Under the pieces are notes generated by a model that ran no database searches, was not told where the DNA came from, and saw only the letters and a list, made by a program, of their open reading frames with translations. A program made the position numbers and the translations under genes. A DNA stretch of 60,000 nucleotides from Cristatella mucedo (lineage: Eukaryota > Bryozoa > Phylactolaemata > Cristatellidae). Position 1 is the stretch's first letter; every line of letters begins with the position of its first letter. This document shows, in pieces, positions 24,311 to 37,115 of the stretch. The stretch lies in NCBI GenBank assembly GCA_009760855.2, contig WPIO01000134.1, positions 986,001 through 1,046,000 on the forward strand. Direction: 5' to 3'.

Positions 24311-24706
24311 CTAAGAGCTTGCGGCGGCAGCACCCGCAGCGCCGTACCTGGTCGAAAAAATCCCCAAAGCTTGCGCCCAGAGCGTACTTTGCCCGACACC
24401 CTTCGAATCAGCCAGGTCAAAACCTCCACGTACGCCGAGCCTAAAACCCGAGGGGCAAAGGTTAGCGGACCTCGAAGTCATCGCGGCAGCGCGCGCGTCG
24501 GCCAGCTCGAAAGACGGGCTTGACCGTCGACATAGGCTTTTGGCACTGACGAGAGAGTCTTGCAAGCTAGCTGAACCGGCGCGGGCGTCCGACGGTGGCG
24601 AATAGAAAAAAGTGTCATATAAAAGCGAATCGATAGTGAAAAGACGAGCAAATGTTCTCAGGGCGCTTCCGATTGTTTCTGAAATCGAACCACGTACACG
24701 CTGCAC
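24311..24706 (-). other. Open frame of 131 codons in a GC-rich block, status unclear
   Basis: The frame is open through a GC-rich, CpG-rich segment about 300 bp upstream of the UBE2M start and on the other strand. It resembles no family I know. A good splice donor (ACCAGGTACGG) sits at 24348, so it could be a first exon of a divergent transcript. A chance open frame in a CpG-island-like promoter is equally possible. Confidence 0.2.
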
Positions 24707-24996
24707 CGGTAGCCGGGAGAGCAGACGAAAATAAAGCCCGTCTTACAAAGAACCAAGTGCGCAGAGCAACTGCAGGTCACAGGGCTTTCACGCCGCAAGC
24801 CTTGGCAAGCCGTAATTGTAATGTTTGTAATTGGATCGTAGAACGGATTATAGAGAGTTAAATATCTTTAATTTTTTATTAGGCTGTATTTCTTGATAAG
24901 CAGGACTCATAATTCGGAGGTTAGTTCAGCTATGGGTACACCATAACCGGTATTTTAGCACTTACGGCGGACTGACATCCGGTTCTGCTCGCGAGA

Positions 24997-27900
24997 ATGA
25001 TTCGGCTGTTCGCGAAAAACCAGGGAAAAACAGGAACTGGTGCCGATGCTAAGTCTGGATTACAGAAGAAAGTTTCTGCAGCACATCTGAGAGTCCAGAA
25101 AGGTTAGAATCTGAGATCTTACTGACGGGAAGTGTTTTTCTTTGCTCTGAGCCAAAATTCCATTGGCTGTGGGGCAACTTGCCTTACGTATCGTAACATA
25201 GTTACGGCCCATGTGTGGCAGCAAGTGGCAGAGGTTTGATGGAAGACTGTGACATCACTATAGATTAAGCAGAATAAGACACTGTTATTTATGTTTGTAT
25301 ATGTAGCATGTAGGTTGGTTGCTCTCAGTGGCTTACTTTCAACATTGGCCCCAGAGAATTTCTCAGGCTGCTCGAGCGGGCGGGAGCTACGCGCCGCATG
25401 AAGTAGTGAAGGGACCTTTCCTCTTTCATTGCGACCTCGAGGGTGAGGCATGCAGGTTCTAGCGTGAGCCCTACGCGTTCAGCATCTGCCGCTGTTAATC
25501 ATCACCAAGCATCCTAGTGATGTAGGTAGTAGCGTGACAGTCTCACGTTTCACCTCGCCTGCTCGGCACACCACTCTTAACTTGTCTCGGCCTAGACGAA
25601 TGCCGATCTAATCAATGCGTGTTTGCGTCTTAATGTGGCTCGAATGAGGACAGAGGCAGTCTCATCAGTGATCTGAGGAATTCAAGCTCGTGACAGCTCA
25701 GCGAGAGCTGCTATGCGACAGCACTGGTGTCCCCAGGAAGTCTTAGGTTTGTCCGTTATATAAGTACACTGAACTTGCCATGTCTGTTCAAGTATAAGAA
25801 AACTCGGTTGCCAACGGACCCATAGTAAATTACTCGCCAGCCCTATTCGTGGGAAGCGAGACGTCCTGAGAGTGGGCTTCGGGATGCTCATAGCAAGAGT
25901 GAACTGTATGAAGTAGTGAGTAGTGAGCTGTATGGAGGCACGTGTGGAAGCAATAATGGACGTCACCGTCTTGTTTGCACTGAATTTTGCTGCAAATGTT
26001 ACAACGCAGGTAGCTGTAAGAATATCCTAACCGAGCGTCGTACAGCAGTCTGATTGACATGTCCGTGGCACTGATCAAATCTAGAACCGCTAGCTGATTA
26101 TACCAACGTACTTTTGGGTGCTTATAAAGTTACCCAGTGGCTGGTAATAGACATCAACAGAGTAAGCCTAAAATGGTGGTGTGCTGCATTGTACTAGCAT
26201 TGTCGCATATCGTGACATGATGTTACTTAATTGGTCACTTTTTATTGTTTGTAGATATGAATGAACTCAGCCTACCTAAAACTTGTCGGGTCGAGTTTGC
26301 TGACCCGGATGATTTACTCAATTTCAAATTGTACATTTGTCCCGATGAGGTGACAGCTAATCTTCTTATTACTTTTATATTCTGTGAACTGAGGCAGTGA
26401 GTAACTGTTTTTCATATTCTACTGAATCCTTTAGGGAATATACAGAGGTGGTCAGTTCGAGTTCAGTTTCAAAATTGGACAGGGTTATCCACACGAACCC
26501 CCAAAGGTCAAGTGTGAAACGAAAATATATCATCCTAATATTGACATCGAAGGAAATATATGCTTGAACATTTTACGGTATGATCGACTAGCTTTACTGC
26601 TTCTAACCATTCAAACTCTGCTGCTTCTATTTCTACCATCTGACTATGTATGTCTATTTTTTTAGAGAAGATTGGAAACCAGTTTTGACTATAAATTCCA
26701 TCGTTTATGGACTCCAGTATTTGTTCCTTGTAAGTACTTTTTGTATTGTACTGCTGTTGCTGCTGGAGCATCGTACTCTCGTCTGTGTTGGGGGATCATA
26801 TGTACCTACATCTTGGCTGTCTGTATGCACACAGATCAAGACGATAGAAAGAGATGGTTCTGTCTGTGCTGAAGTCTGTTCTGTCAGCTGAGCTCACAGA
26901 TAGCCTAGCTGGTTAGAGCCATGTGCAATGTCTTATTTAGACTTCTGCACTTGTATACTGACAGGTCTTCCTGCCCGTGAGGCTAATAGTTGGTGCAAAA
27001 CTCTGAAGCTAGGCTTGTCTGTATTCAACGTCAAAGCTATGACATTATGCCATTTGTCACTGACCTGCGCTGGCTCCCTCATTGAGCAGCAAGTTGATTT
27101 AAAGGTCACTGTCTCTCACTTTTAGTTCTCCCGTTCTTGTGCTTCTGCCTGCGTATCTTAAATGCTTCCTAATCAGGCTGTGTATGATAAAAATAATAAT
27201 AATACATTTGTATATCGCCCTCAGAGTACTAAATCTTTGTCTAGCCACTTTACAGATGTTTTATAGAAAGCATTACCAAATGTTTGGTGGTAACATATGC
27301 AAGCAGCAGTCATAGTGTATCATACCATCCCCCTTTTCTAAGTCTAGTCATCTAAGCTGTGCCTCTAAGCAATCGTAAATCCTTTCGAGACCCTGTTCTT
27401 ATATTGTAAGCTCCCAAAGCAATGAATTTATTTCGGGCTTACTTCACGACATCCCCTGACTTGACCTTTAAAAGCAGCTGATACCCACCTGTTTTCTACA
27501 GCATTTGCTGGGTTCCTGTGAATTGTCCTTTGTGTGCTTACGAGTGCTGAAGCATGCAACTATAATTGTATCCCTGCCGACTGTGCGCCTATGGCCCACG
27601 TTATGGTTGCTGGCTGTGTGATCGATATAGTGAGCTACCATTTTATGCCAACAAAGTGTATGCACACCTCTCAAGCGGTGCAGTTTTGCTGCTTAAGTTA
27701 TCCGCGAGATCGCTGCTTCTTGGTCGCCCAGCATTGCTACTATGCTTTATTGAAAGATTGGCTGGCTGATGATGTTGGGCATGATCTTTCTATAGAACTG
27801 TCAATGATGACTTGAGATAGGGCTGCCCGAACTTGCTGTGAGAAAGGCTGCCTATTTGCACTTGAAGCAGCATGAAATTGATCTTTGGTGTGTGAAATAG

Positions 27901-30900
27901 AAAATCTCACAGGAGCATTGGATTGATCGGGAAATCTATTAAGTGGCCTTTGCCCTGTGTTTTAGTGCTAGCATGGTTTAATTTGTTCACGTCAAGGTCT
28001 GTTATGCCATCGGTTTCTTTGCTGCAATGGATCATCCTAATTACTGGCTTCTCGACCGGGCGCTGTGTTTTTGCACGGGTCCTGCCTTCGCTTGGTGCCT
28101 CAAGCATGGCGTTGAATGTGCAAGTATTATTTTATCTAAGGATGATGCTCTATTTTGGCATGCTGTATTTGAAGCAGCATCGATGAATTCCTGTGAGGAT
28201 TAGGTAGATTGCAGCAACTAATATCGAGCGCCGTAGGATGATGGGTGATCGATGCCTTCGTTTGTGCTGTATTTGCTCTTTCTGTTGGTGCTTGGCAACT
28301 GTATGTCTGACGTTAAGCTAAATCTACCTGTGATTGTACCAAACATTGCAGATAACAGCATGCATGGGTCTATGTTTTTGGGTCTGTTTGACGTTTAATC
28401 ATTGAACCCCATGATAATGGAGTTGGTCATTTCACTCGAGCCTCAGAAGTGCTGTATGTACTCCCTCCTCTGAGTTGGTGCAGTTGGTAGACAGTAAGAA
28501 ACTAGTCTTTAGAAACTTTGCCTCGACCAATGCAATTGTGAGTCTGTGATGGTGGGTTGCTGTCATCCACTTAAATGCCCTCTCAAGTCTGCCCATCCTG
28601 ACTCGGATTGGTGGAGGGATGTAAAGACTGTGTCAAAAAATAAAACTGACTTCCTAGTAGGTTCAACCCGGGCAAGTTGTTCACTGTCAGGCATACTTGA
28701 CATCCTATTGTTTGCATTGGCTTGGAGCTAGTAGCTGATAGATACCAGAAACATAGCACACTCCCTGCCTACTGCTCAACTGTTACCATGGGCAGCAACT
28801 TATAAACATATTAATGTCAGCCGAGTCAACAGCCTAGTTGATGTAGAGCAGAAGAGCCTTTGCAGCTATCACCCTCTTTCGCAGTGGTCAATAAAGGATT
28901 TCTTGCAGTGAGACTCCGTGAGAACCCGTGACCTGGGTCATTAGGAGCAAACAGCTTTGAGAAAGAGCTAACCCGTGCATGCAAGGCAAGCTGGTGACTG
29001 GAAATTGGTTGCGTGCTATTTTCGTGCGTCCGCTGTTGTTTCAACTGCTGTCAAATCTGGTGAGGTTTCCATAAGCATAGCTTGTCAATAAAAGCCACTA
29101 TAAAAACCATCATCCATCGGATGGCTCTCAACCGACTGACTTGCCGATTTTTGGCACCAAGTGTAAGGTTTCGGCGATAGCATCCATAAGTAGTCCTATA
29201 TTATCCTAAGCCCCAGCAAATTTCCTCGGGCCTTCCGGGGCTTGAATCAAGCATCGCAGGTATCAAGGAACTTGGCCGTGAAACTAGTGCTTGTGAACGT
29301 TGCAGGCCCAGCGAGCAGCTCTTTGGCAAGCATTTTCTTGCCTTCACCTCACCCGTTCACTCAGGCCTGGCGCCGGAGGCGATGGGGTGTGTGCTCGTTG
29401 GCGCTAGGGTTGAGGGCTTGGCGATCACAAGACTGTTGCATAGCTGTTGTGCTGCCCGTAGCGCCCGAGGCCATTGCTGCACTTTCCCGCAGCAGCATTT
29501 CTGGTGGTCTGCTAGAGCTGAGATGCGTAGCGCTAGATGGACCGACTGGAGGGCCGGCCCGTAGCGGCGAAAAATGCTTTGGGGACGGTTATGCAAAGCC
29601 AAAACCCAGGCAAAATTTTCAGGCCAACTCGGACCCTAAATTTGGCTCCTCTGCTGGGCTTTGATATAGGACTCCTTATGGATGAGCTTTGCTCTGCATG
29701 CCGGGTTTACCTCCACGTTCTGTGAGTATTTGAGTTCAACGCTCTTAAGGAGTAGTACCCTGTCATATCGAAAAGCCACTTGCGACTAGTGCCAGTCAAG
29801 ACCGAGGCCTGGACACAACTTCCAGAAGCTTCTTTCCCTCCTTAAAGTAATGGCCAGTTGTTGCTACGTCCTCGTTTGTGCAGCAGCAGCAGAGGAAGAG
29901 CCGATCGTGACGTGCAAACGCCTTCCCTTGAACACAGCAGCCTGTGTACCTCCCCTCAGTACAAGTGACCCACGTGCTGGCCTTTTGTTGCGACGACCGC
30001 TGGCCTGATGGAACCTGCTCGTGTTAACAGTCTTGACAGTCCTTATAAACAACTTTCCGCTTGTTATCGCTATTGTGTAATATTTAAAGCTAGTAGGCCT
30101 GTTTCTCCTTCTTGGCATGCCTTTGCAAAAACTGCCACAGCTGAGTGGCTAGCAATCAGCTGCTAGCCTCCGTGACAAGCTGGATGCGTACAGACAGCTA
30201 CCAATGTCAAATCTTGCTTGTTGTGCAATGTTGCGTGTGCTTAATGGATCCATCTGATTGTAACTTGATAAATGTATTAACTCGCTTGCTTGGTCTACCC
30301 GAGAACCCTAGAAAAGTGAGGCAAAGACATTCACGATGACGTGCATCGACCGAACTGAAAGCTGTGAGATTCTTCTGCGATTGCTGCTTCTGCCTTTGGC
30401 CACTCTTGGCAGTGATGCTCTTTCTGGCTACTTACTCTAATGTCACATCACTCACCTCTTATTTTAGGACAGCTTAGGCTTCCCTGCAAACGTATCTTGA
30501 CACCCTTCCGGATTGTAGGCCATTCCTGTAGATTGTTGGCCACCATTCTATCGCAGTACCTGTGTTTACCGAGCTTTTTTAAGGAACCTCTAGATGCCGA
30601 CTGTCAGACGTGCACCCTCCATGGTGACCTCACTTAGGCTAGTTTTTTTACAACTTATTGAACACTGATGCATCTGGTGAAAATGTAATGTTTTTCGTAT
30701 GATTAGAACATGCGGAGTTGGTTGTTCTACATCGGCCTTTTGCAGTGTTGTATGTGCATGTTAGTTGCTCAGACATTGCAAACTTGTTAGCATTCTAAAT
30801 CACACCGATCTCGCTACACACCGGGAAGCACCCTGCCTGCCGAGCAGCTGTTGGCCTAGCAGAGCGTGTTAGTGCATGCAAATTGTATGTACGAACATCG

Positions 30901-31168
30901 TCACTGCAGTGATCGTTCTTCTGTAGCCTTTATTTCGTGCCGTACCATGCTTCGATGTCTGTACGTTTGCCATCATTGTGCCATCTGAAAACTCTCCACT
31001 ATTCTTTCTGTGCTGCTGTCCTTTCAGGAGCCGAATCCTGACGATCCACTGAACAAGGAGGCTGCTGAAGTACTCGTGAACAATCGAAGGCAGTTTGAGC
31101 TAAACGTGCAAAAATCAATGCGAGGGGGCTATGTCGGTGCGACCTATTTTGACAGATGTCTGAAATGA
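24997..31168 (+). CDS. UBE2M: NEDD8-conjugating enzyme E2 M (UBC12), five exons, complete
   Basis: This E2 takes NEDD8 from the NAE1-UBA3 E1 and passes it to cullins, activating cullin-RING ligases. Exons: 24997-25102, 26255-26349, 26435-26577, 26666-26729 and 31028-31168 (TGA). Phases agree and give 182 residues, one fewer than I recall for the human protein. It starts MIRLFAKNQ, the N-terminal extension that docks on the E1. The UBC fold has [10 protein letters not shown] (85-94), the HPN motif (100-102) and catalytic Cys110 in NICLNIL. It ends [10 protein letters not shown], as the family does. The start is fixed by the conserved MI(K/R)LF. Intron 4 is 4.3 kb and holds LINE fragments; the others are short. 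The gene is head-to-head with PTDSS2, about 5 kb apart. Confidence 0.97.
26925..27530 (+). mobile_element. LINE family A fragment with an inserted tail, in UBE2M intron 4
   Basis: GACTTCTGCACTTGTATACT, TTGGTGCAAAACTCTGAAGC, CTGACCTGCGCTGGCTCCCT and CTCCCAAAGCAATGAATT follow the order of the LINE A RT C-terminus. A separate minus-strand L2-type tail (TTGTATATCGCCCTCAGAGT) interrupts it at about 27188-27262. Heavily decayed. Confidence 0.7.
27535..28810. other. UBE2M intron 4, no recognised feature
   Basis: No conserved frame, tRNA-like head or strong repeat was recognised. Short open frames here lack splice context and are treated as chance. Confidence 0.4.
28815..28960 (-). repeat. SINE family 2 copy
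   Basis: CAGAAGAGCCTTTGCAGCTA, TCACCCTCTTTCGCAGTGGT and the GAACCCGTGACCTGGGTC region match the body and tRNA-like head of SINE 2 in reverse orientation. Confidence 0.6.
28961..31027. other. UBE2M intron 4, remaining part
   Basis: Moderately GC-rich. A 140-codon open frame at 29242-29664 resembles nothing known and lacks convincing splice sites. No other feature seen. Confidence 0.4.
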
Positions 31169-32235
31169 GCTTTTTGCTTACTAGCCGATAAATTCGAGAG
31201 CTTCTGCAATGCGGAGGAGACGGCAGCAGCAGGGGTGCTTGCTGCTACTAATATTTATTTACTCCATCGTGTTGCCAGCTGCAGGACTGGGCAGCAAGCC
31301 AGACATTGTGACACCTCGTCACGCCGACGATCGTGTGACAAGAGCAATCGATGGACTGCTCTGGGTGCCTACTTTTTTTTTATGCTGCCTTAGCTGGGGA
31401 CGTGAGCCAGCATAGGAGCCTGCTATGGGCATGCTCACCCACTGCTCGGAACTTAAGTTGTCAGTTCGTTGCACCCGTCGGGGTGTCAATTCATTGCACC
31501 CGTGTGGGTGCGTGCTGTATGTAGAGAATCCACACCTTCAGGCAGCAGCTATTGCATCAGCTGCTGCTGCCGTGTTCTGTGCACGGTCTGCTTTCATGCT
31601 CTGTTGTTCTTGTTTTTTAAGACGTTACGTTGCATAGGATTGTTAGTGGCCTCGAGAAATGGAATAATCTTTTAGGCAGTTTCCTTCTGTGCCTAACATG
31701 GTCATATGCCATATTAAGTTGAGGCTTGTTGCTGATGACCTTTGTTTGGATGTCCGTTTGGGTGTCCTTGCTGTGTGAATACACCAAAGAAATATCTGAA
31801 TGTGAGCGAGCAAATGAGAACTAACAGTGAGATAGATAGAATTTTTTTCTGCTGATGCTATTCTGCCATTTGGGTAGAGAGGGTGGTTACTGCGTTTTCT
31901 AACCTACCGTGCCCTTGGCCCTACACTGCAAATTTAATACAGATGGTTGGATAAGTACAGTATTAATGTATCACATAATTTTGAGAGAGCCGTGTGATTG
32001 AGTTATAAACCAGTCAGAAAGAATGCCGTGGCCCCAGAAAATGTGTAGCCTACTGGTTATTTGTGCTATAACCTACTTGACCTTGTCTTTTGGTGATTTT
32101 GTATTTATAGTGAAACTGTCATTATGTATGATAGCTGGACATGCATACCATGCCCTAGTTCTACTATGCATAGATCTTCTGCTGCTATACATTACCAACA
32201 ATAAATCATCTGTCCTTAGCTTAGGACATTTTCCT
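31169..32235. other. UBE2M 3' flank, no further gene seen
   Basis: Contains the presumed UBE2M 3' UTR. I could not fix the polyadenylation site. Short open frames have no family resemblance. Confidence 0.35.
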
Positions 32236-33590
32236 GTTCCTTTCGAAAAGACTAGTTAGACCACTAATTAAGAAAGCAACATTCGACCAAGAAAATGTCA
32301 ACAGCTTTCGCCCAGTCTCTCTTGTACCGTTCCTATCAAAGACACTGAAACGAGTTTTGGCAGACCAACTCCACTCTTACATTGAAACTTCAAACCTAGC
32401 AAGCAAGTTCCAGTCTGGTTTTAGAGCTAATCATAACACCGGCGAGTCAGCATTGCTTAGCATGTATAACGACCTCAGGAATGCAGACTCCCGGTTGTGT
32501 CTGCTTGTTTTGCTTGATCTTTCGTCAGCGTTTGATACAAGTGACCATCAAGTCCTCGAGCGCATCTCATCTCACGTGGTCATCACTGGCACTGCATTAC
32601 AATGGTTTGGAAGTCCTGTCAGCGGGTTTTGATGTAAACAGAAAAAGATAATCTGAGAAATCTTAAGTGTGGGGTAACTCACGGCTTTGTGCTTGATACT
32701 CTTCGCACTTTGCACTCTCCCTTTTGCCGATGTGGTCGCCAAGCACAATCTAGGCTTTCACTTCTGCGAAGGTGGCACTCGATTGTACGATTGCTTTGAT
32801 CCCTCACAGCCCTTGGTCACGACTATCTCTCAATCGATGAACTCCCTCAACGTATTGTTGACATCCACACATAGATGGCTGCACCATCTCAAATTAAATG
32901 ATAAAGCCAACTGACTAGTTATGGGCAAATCGAGATTGGAAAACCGCCCAAAATTGATTCTGCCATGATATCTCCTGTTGCATCTTCGAGAAATCTATGT
33001 ATCATGTTCCAAAGTGGCCTCGCACTAGACGACCACATTGGTTTCGCAAGTACTTTCAGTTAGATAACATTGCTAAAATTCGTGCTTGCCTAGACAGGGG
33101 AACTACATCAAATCCTCCGTCCATGCATTGTCACATTCTGTCGACTTCTGTAACACTGCTTGTTGGTCTACCAGCCTAATCAATCAGAAGCTTGCGGGGT
33201 ATACAACTCTACAGCCAGACTTGTCTGTCGCGAGCTTCGCAGTTGCAACGTCACACCACTTCTCGACGACCTGCACTTTCTCTCAGTCAAGCAGAGCATC
33301 GTCTTCCAAGCTTTTGTCATTTGACTTACTTAGGTCCCATCATGTTCTGGCTCCGACTACCTATCAGCAAGGCAGACAGATAAGCATCATTCCATCCTTC
33401 TGACCCAAATCATACTACTTTTTAACCAGATCCATTAGTTAAACCTCGTGCGAACCTTAAATCATTAAGAGACCGTGCCTCAAGTTCGTATGCTCCCAAA
33501 GCCTGGAACTCTCTCCCAACTGGCGTAATATTATATTCACTTGATTTTTAAAAGGATGCTAAAAACGCACCTATTTATGTCAGCATTGTG
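32236..33590 (+). mobile_element. LINE family A copy, 5' portion of a split element
   Basis: RT blocks appear in order through stops and frameshifts: [45 protein letters not shown], a degraded YADD region (FHFCEGGTRLYDC), and the AFVMLPKPGT-like C-terminal region. The element is interrupted at 33590 by a 1.2-kb insertion and resumes at 34801. Confidence 0.85.
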
Positions 33591-34796
33591 TAACGCCGAA
33601 GGCTCGGCAGGGTAGGCTTGACCTGCCGCTTACCTAGCGGCGTAGCCTAGCGCCTAATGCCGTTCGGTGCGCGCCTACGCACAATAAGCTGGCCGCCAAG
33701 AAACGAGCGTTTCTGGCGCTAACCTGCTTACCGTTACTAAAGGGGGTCGTGAGTCCGGGGCGTGAATTGGAAAGCGAGACACAAATTGGGGATTTTACTG
33801 AACTTTATTCGCCAGCGCGCAAAGTCGCCGCGCGCCTAGTTCAGCTTTATCTCCACACTCCTCGCACGTTCTCAACAGCACCCACACTCTTGCGGAGGGA
33901 ATACTCCTCCACACTGAGCGCGACCCGGAGCCTAAACCCTAACCGGAGAAATAGAACTCGGTTTCCACCAGTGCGGCAGGAATACTCCACACACGCCACC
34001 TCAAGCACTCTTGCGGAGGAGATACTTCTCCACACGTGACGCTACTTACATCTATACTGGAAACGACCCAAATAGACGGAGCTCAAATTGGAGCCTAAAC
34101 CCTAACCGGAGAACTAGGGCTCCACACACGCAAACTACGCCTAGCTCGCACCGGCAAATCCCTATGCCGAGACCGCGTGCTAGTGCGCACACAAAAAACA
34201 CAAAAGAAACACAAAATGCCAGCTCGGGCGCGATACGACCGTATTCGGTGGAGTCAACCCAATCCTCCTAGCGCTGTCTCGTCCTGTTCCGTCAATTGCC
34301 GGCGAACAGCCCGCCCTCATCCCTCGCTTTCAGAGAAACGAGTGCAACGGCGTCAAAGCCGGACTAAAGACAAAAGACCGTAAGACCAAGAGCGAGCGTC
34401 GCTCGACTCTTAAATACCTAGCTGAGACAATGGGGCGAGAGCTTAGTGGTATTGGGCCCAACACCTTGGCCCATTACTGTAAGGAATTAATACCGTCAGT
34501 AGGCCACTGGAAGGGCACCTCTATCCAGCTTGAATGGCGAATGGGTTCCAGACGATTCTTTCTTGGAACGAATGAAGGTGGAGGTTGACAGGCCAGCCAA
34601 CATCAATCAGCAGCTTCCGTGGGTGCCGGACCAATTCTAAAGGCCGAATCGCCACCGCTCGTCTCAGAGCTTTCTGGCTGGCTCTTAAGCGCTTCCTCTC
34701 TGGCTCACTGCTTCAGGACAAAGGAGCTCTAGCCTGCCGCCTAACAGCTCTTGTTCGTGCTAAAATTCAGCCAAGGCCAGCAGGGCGCTACGCTAC
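33591..34796. mobile_element. 1.2-kb insertion inside a LINE, class unknown
   Basis: GC-rich sequence unlike its surroundings interrupts the LINE between its terminal coding part and its 3' UTR. TGTG at 33587-33590 and 34797-34800 may be a 4-bp target duplication. Inside, an identical 24-bp segment containing CCTAAACCCTAACC occurs at 33927-33950 and 34090-34113. A second diverged pair (CTTGCGGAGG..CTCCACAC) lies at about 33891-33915 and 34011-34036. No transposase or RT is visible. It may be a solo LTR or a non-autonomous element; orientation is unknown. Confidence 0.6.
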
Positions 34797-34800
34797 TGTG

Positions 34801-35030
34801 TGGGCCCTTGTGATTCTTCCTGTGTGTACTTATGCGTGCAGACACTGCCTGCTGCCGCTTGCCGCCAACCACACTTATATGTTGACACTATGCATGGCGT
34901 GTTAACTATGTTTTGCTGGTTGACATTGTACATATCACCACTAACCGTTTTATCATGCTTCCTATAGATTGAGTGTAAAGTGTGAGATGGAGATTAAACT
35001 CTCTGCAGGCGCTGTACAAATGTATTCGCA
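34801..35030 (+). mobile_element. LINE family A copy, 3' portion of the split element
   Basis: TGGGCCCTTGTGATTCTTCC, CTTATGCGTGCAGACACTGC and the tail TGAGATGGAGATTAAACTCT continue the LINE A 3' UTR from where it stops at 33590. Confidence 0.8.
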
Positions 35031-36045
35031 TACTATTCATGGGACTTTTCGCACGAAGGCTGAGTCTCGTTCGATGCAACAGATTCTTTTTTCGCCTTTG
35101 CAAATGACTTTGATCAAGCAGATGATACGCATTTAGGAATGCTACTTCGAAGGAACTACTTATTGACTTAAGCGAAAAGACTCGGAAAAAGAGGGAGGTT
35201 GCAGCAGTTCACAAGATATTTTTTGATTAGCCAAGTGTCAAAACCAGATAGCCTATCTTGAGAAAAGTGAGAAGTATTTATCGAAGTAGTCACCGTAGGT
35301 ACTGGAATTAAAGAGAACTCGTGGTTTGTAAATCTTATGCTGGACTGAACTTCAGCAGTTTTCCAAACTTTACCGGATGGATGGCACATAAGCTAATGTT
35401 CCGTACTGGCTCCCCCATTAAGTTTTGAAGGAGCAAAAGCCATTCAACATGCATGAAGGGGATGGCGCAGCAGATCTCCAGTATGAAATCATTCCACTTA
35501 TGCGGAGGCTGGAATGTATACCGATATATGAGGACGGTAGCTCGTATAACGTAGACAAAGTGTGGTTTTGGGAGGAGTGACAACTGGCCAAAAAATTTCT
35601 CCCCTCAAATAAGGAAACGGACAGAGTTCACGTAGACCATCCCGCAAGTGGATTGAAAAATAAAAATGTTAATGACTGTTTAGCTTACTTTCGTATTCCG
35701 CGAAAAAAATCACGAGTAGTTTAGTTTGAAAATACACCTTTTGGGCTCTTCATGTCATCCGTTTCAGTGAGCAACAATCTCCACAACGTTTTCATACGTG
35801 ACTAAATAACGGTAATTACAGGCATGCTCGTGGCTATTTCATAATGCAATTTACATTTCATTTCAATTGTATGAGTGAGTGCTGTCATTACATTTGCAAA
35901 TTAGCTATTTCTTTATATTTTTGGCAGAACGCCCGTAGCTATACCTTCGTGGTAGTACTACGAATATCCATAAAGGCACAATCTAAGCATGACGCCAGTG
36001 ACTTTTTTTACGAACCCACTCGCATTCAAAACTAAATGCATAAGG
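35031..36045. other. Intergenic stretch, nothing recognised
   Basis: AT-rich, with short open frames only; no RT motifs or tRNA-like heads were found. Confidence 0.4.
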
Positions 36046-36047
36046 TG

Positions 36048-36510
36048 AGTGGGTCTCAGCACGGGAGCAAGATGTTCACTCTCCAGGAACCAGGTCTTGG
36101 GTTCGAGTCCTGCAGTAAGCGAGCCTGTATTGCCCAGTGAAAGCGGCGATGATAGCCGTTAAGGCTCTTCTGCCGCCATATAAATGAGGCAGTTGAATCA
36201 GCAAACATGCCAATCTGAACATGCAACCCTTAACTCTGACTTGAGGACTATTTACGCTCGATTTCCCTTATTCAGTTATGCCGGACCGTAGCAGCACGGC
36301 TCTCTCGGGGCTGGCATCGGAGGAGGGTGGCAAATCGGTTAGTCCACACTTTATAATAATATAGAAGCTCTAGCTAAACGCAGTCGGAAGCAAGAAAATA
36401 GTGCAGGGAGAACTCTAGACACACTCTAGCTCCCGTATTGCCCGTGCAAGCCTCGGTGATGGCTGTGGCAGGCTATATAAATAATGCAGCATTTAAATCA
36501 GCTAAACTTT
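36048..36510 (+). repeat. SINE family 2: one full copy and one partial copy
   Basis: The copy at 36048-36206 has an A-box-like start, GGTCTTGGGTTCGAGTCCTG (B box), then GAAAGCGGCGATGATAGCCG and CTTCTGCCGCCATATAAATG, ending near GTTGAATCAGC. A second copy at about 36425-36510 keeps only the body and 3' end. This is the clearest representative of the family in the window. Confidence 0.75.
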
Positions 36511-36594
36511 ATATTTTTACATTTATCTTTGAGCGGTTTATTGTTTATTAGTCTTCTTGTACATATACGTCTTTTGGAACTTGATCGAGATCTT

Positions 36595-37115
36595 CGTCGG
36601 AATCCACCTTAGGTGTTTAGTGGTAAGATGCATGGTGTTAGCACGTAAAAATAAAAAATCACGAGGATCCTCTAAACGCTGTGAGAAACAGTTGCATTTT
36701 TAGCTTCTTTTTAAATGTCGTCAAGTTAGAATATGTCGTGACATCAGTCGGATGTGAGTTGCAGGGTTCGGGAGCACACGAAGTGAAGGCACTGTGACCC
36801 AGGGATTTAAGGCTATTTCGAGGCAGAGCTAAGCAAATGAGACAGAAGACTAGGTGGTATGATACCTAGCCTGGTGGGGGGAAGTAATTCTGATAATTAG
36901 ACTTCGGCCAGAGAAAGAGTTGACCTACATGTGACTGACAGAAATTTGAAGTCGACACGCTGCTCGATTGGGAGTAAGTGCAGGTCTGTGAAAAGTGGTG
37001 CGTTGTAGGAACTGCAACATACACCACAGACAAGCCTTGCTGACCAGTTTTGCACCAACTATAAGCAACTAACTATAATTGCACTCGCAGTTTGACCAAC
37101 TAGCAGTGAGTATCA
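36595..37115 (-). mobile_element. LINE family A fragment
   Basis: Reverse-strand matches run through the terminal coding block (near 36700), GTGAGTTGCAGGGTTCGGGA, GGGAGTAAGTGCAGGTCTGT and GTTTTGCACCAACTATAAGC. More diverged than the neighbouring copy at 37797. Confidence 0.7.

Noticed and set aside
29242-29664. 140-codon frame in UBE2M intron 4
   Set aside because: No family resemblance and no splice sites linking it to UBE2M exons; GC-rich chance frame.
36048-36120. Possible functional tRNA gene
   Set aside because: The A and B boxes are present but the cloverleaf is not intact and the same head recurs in many SINE copies with a shared body.
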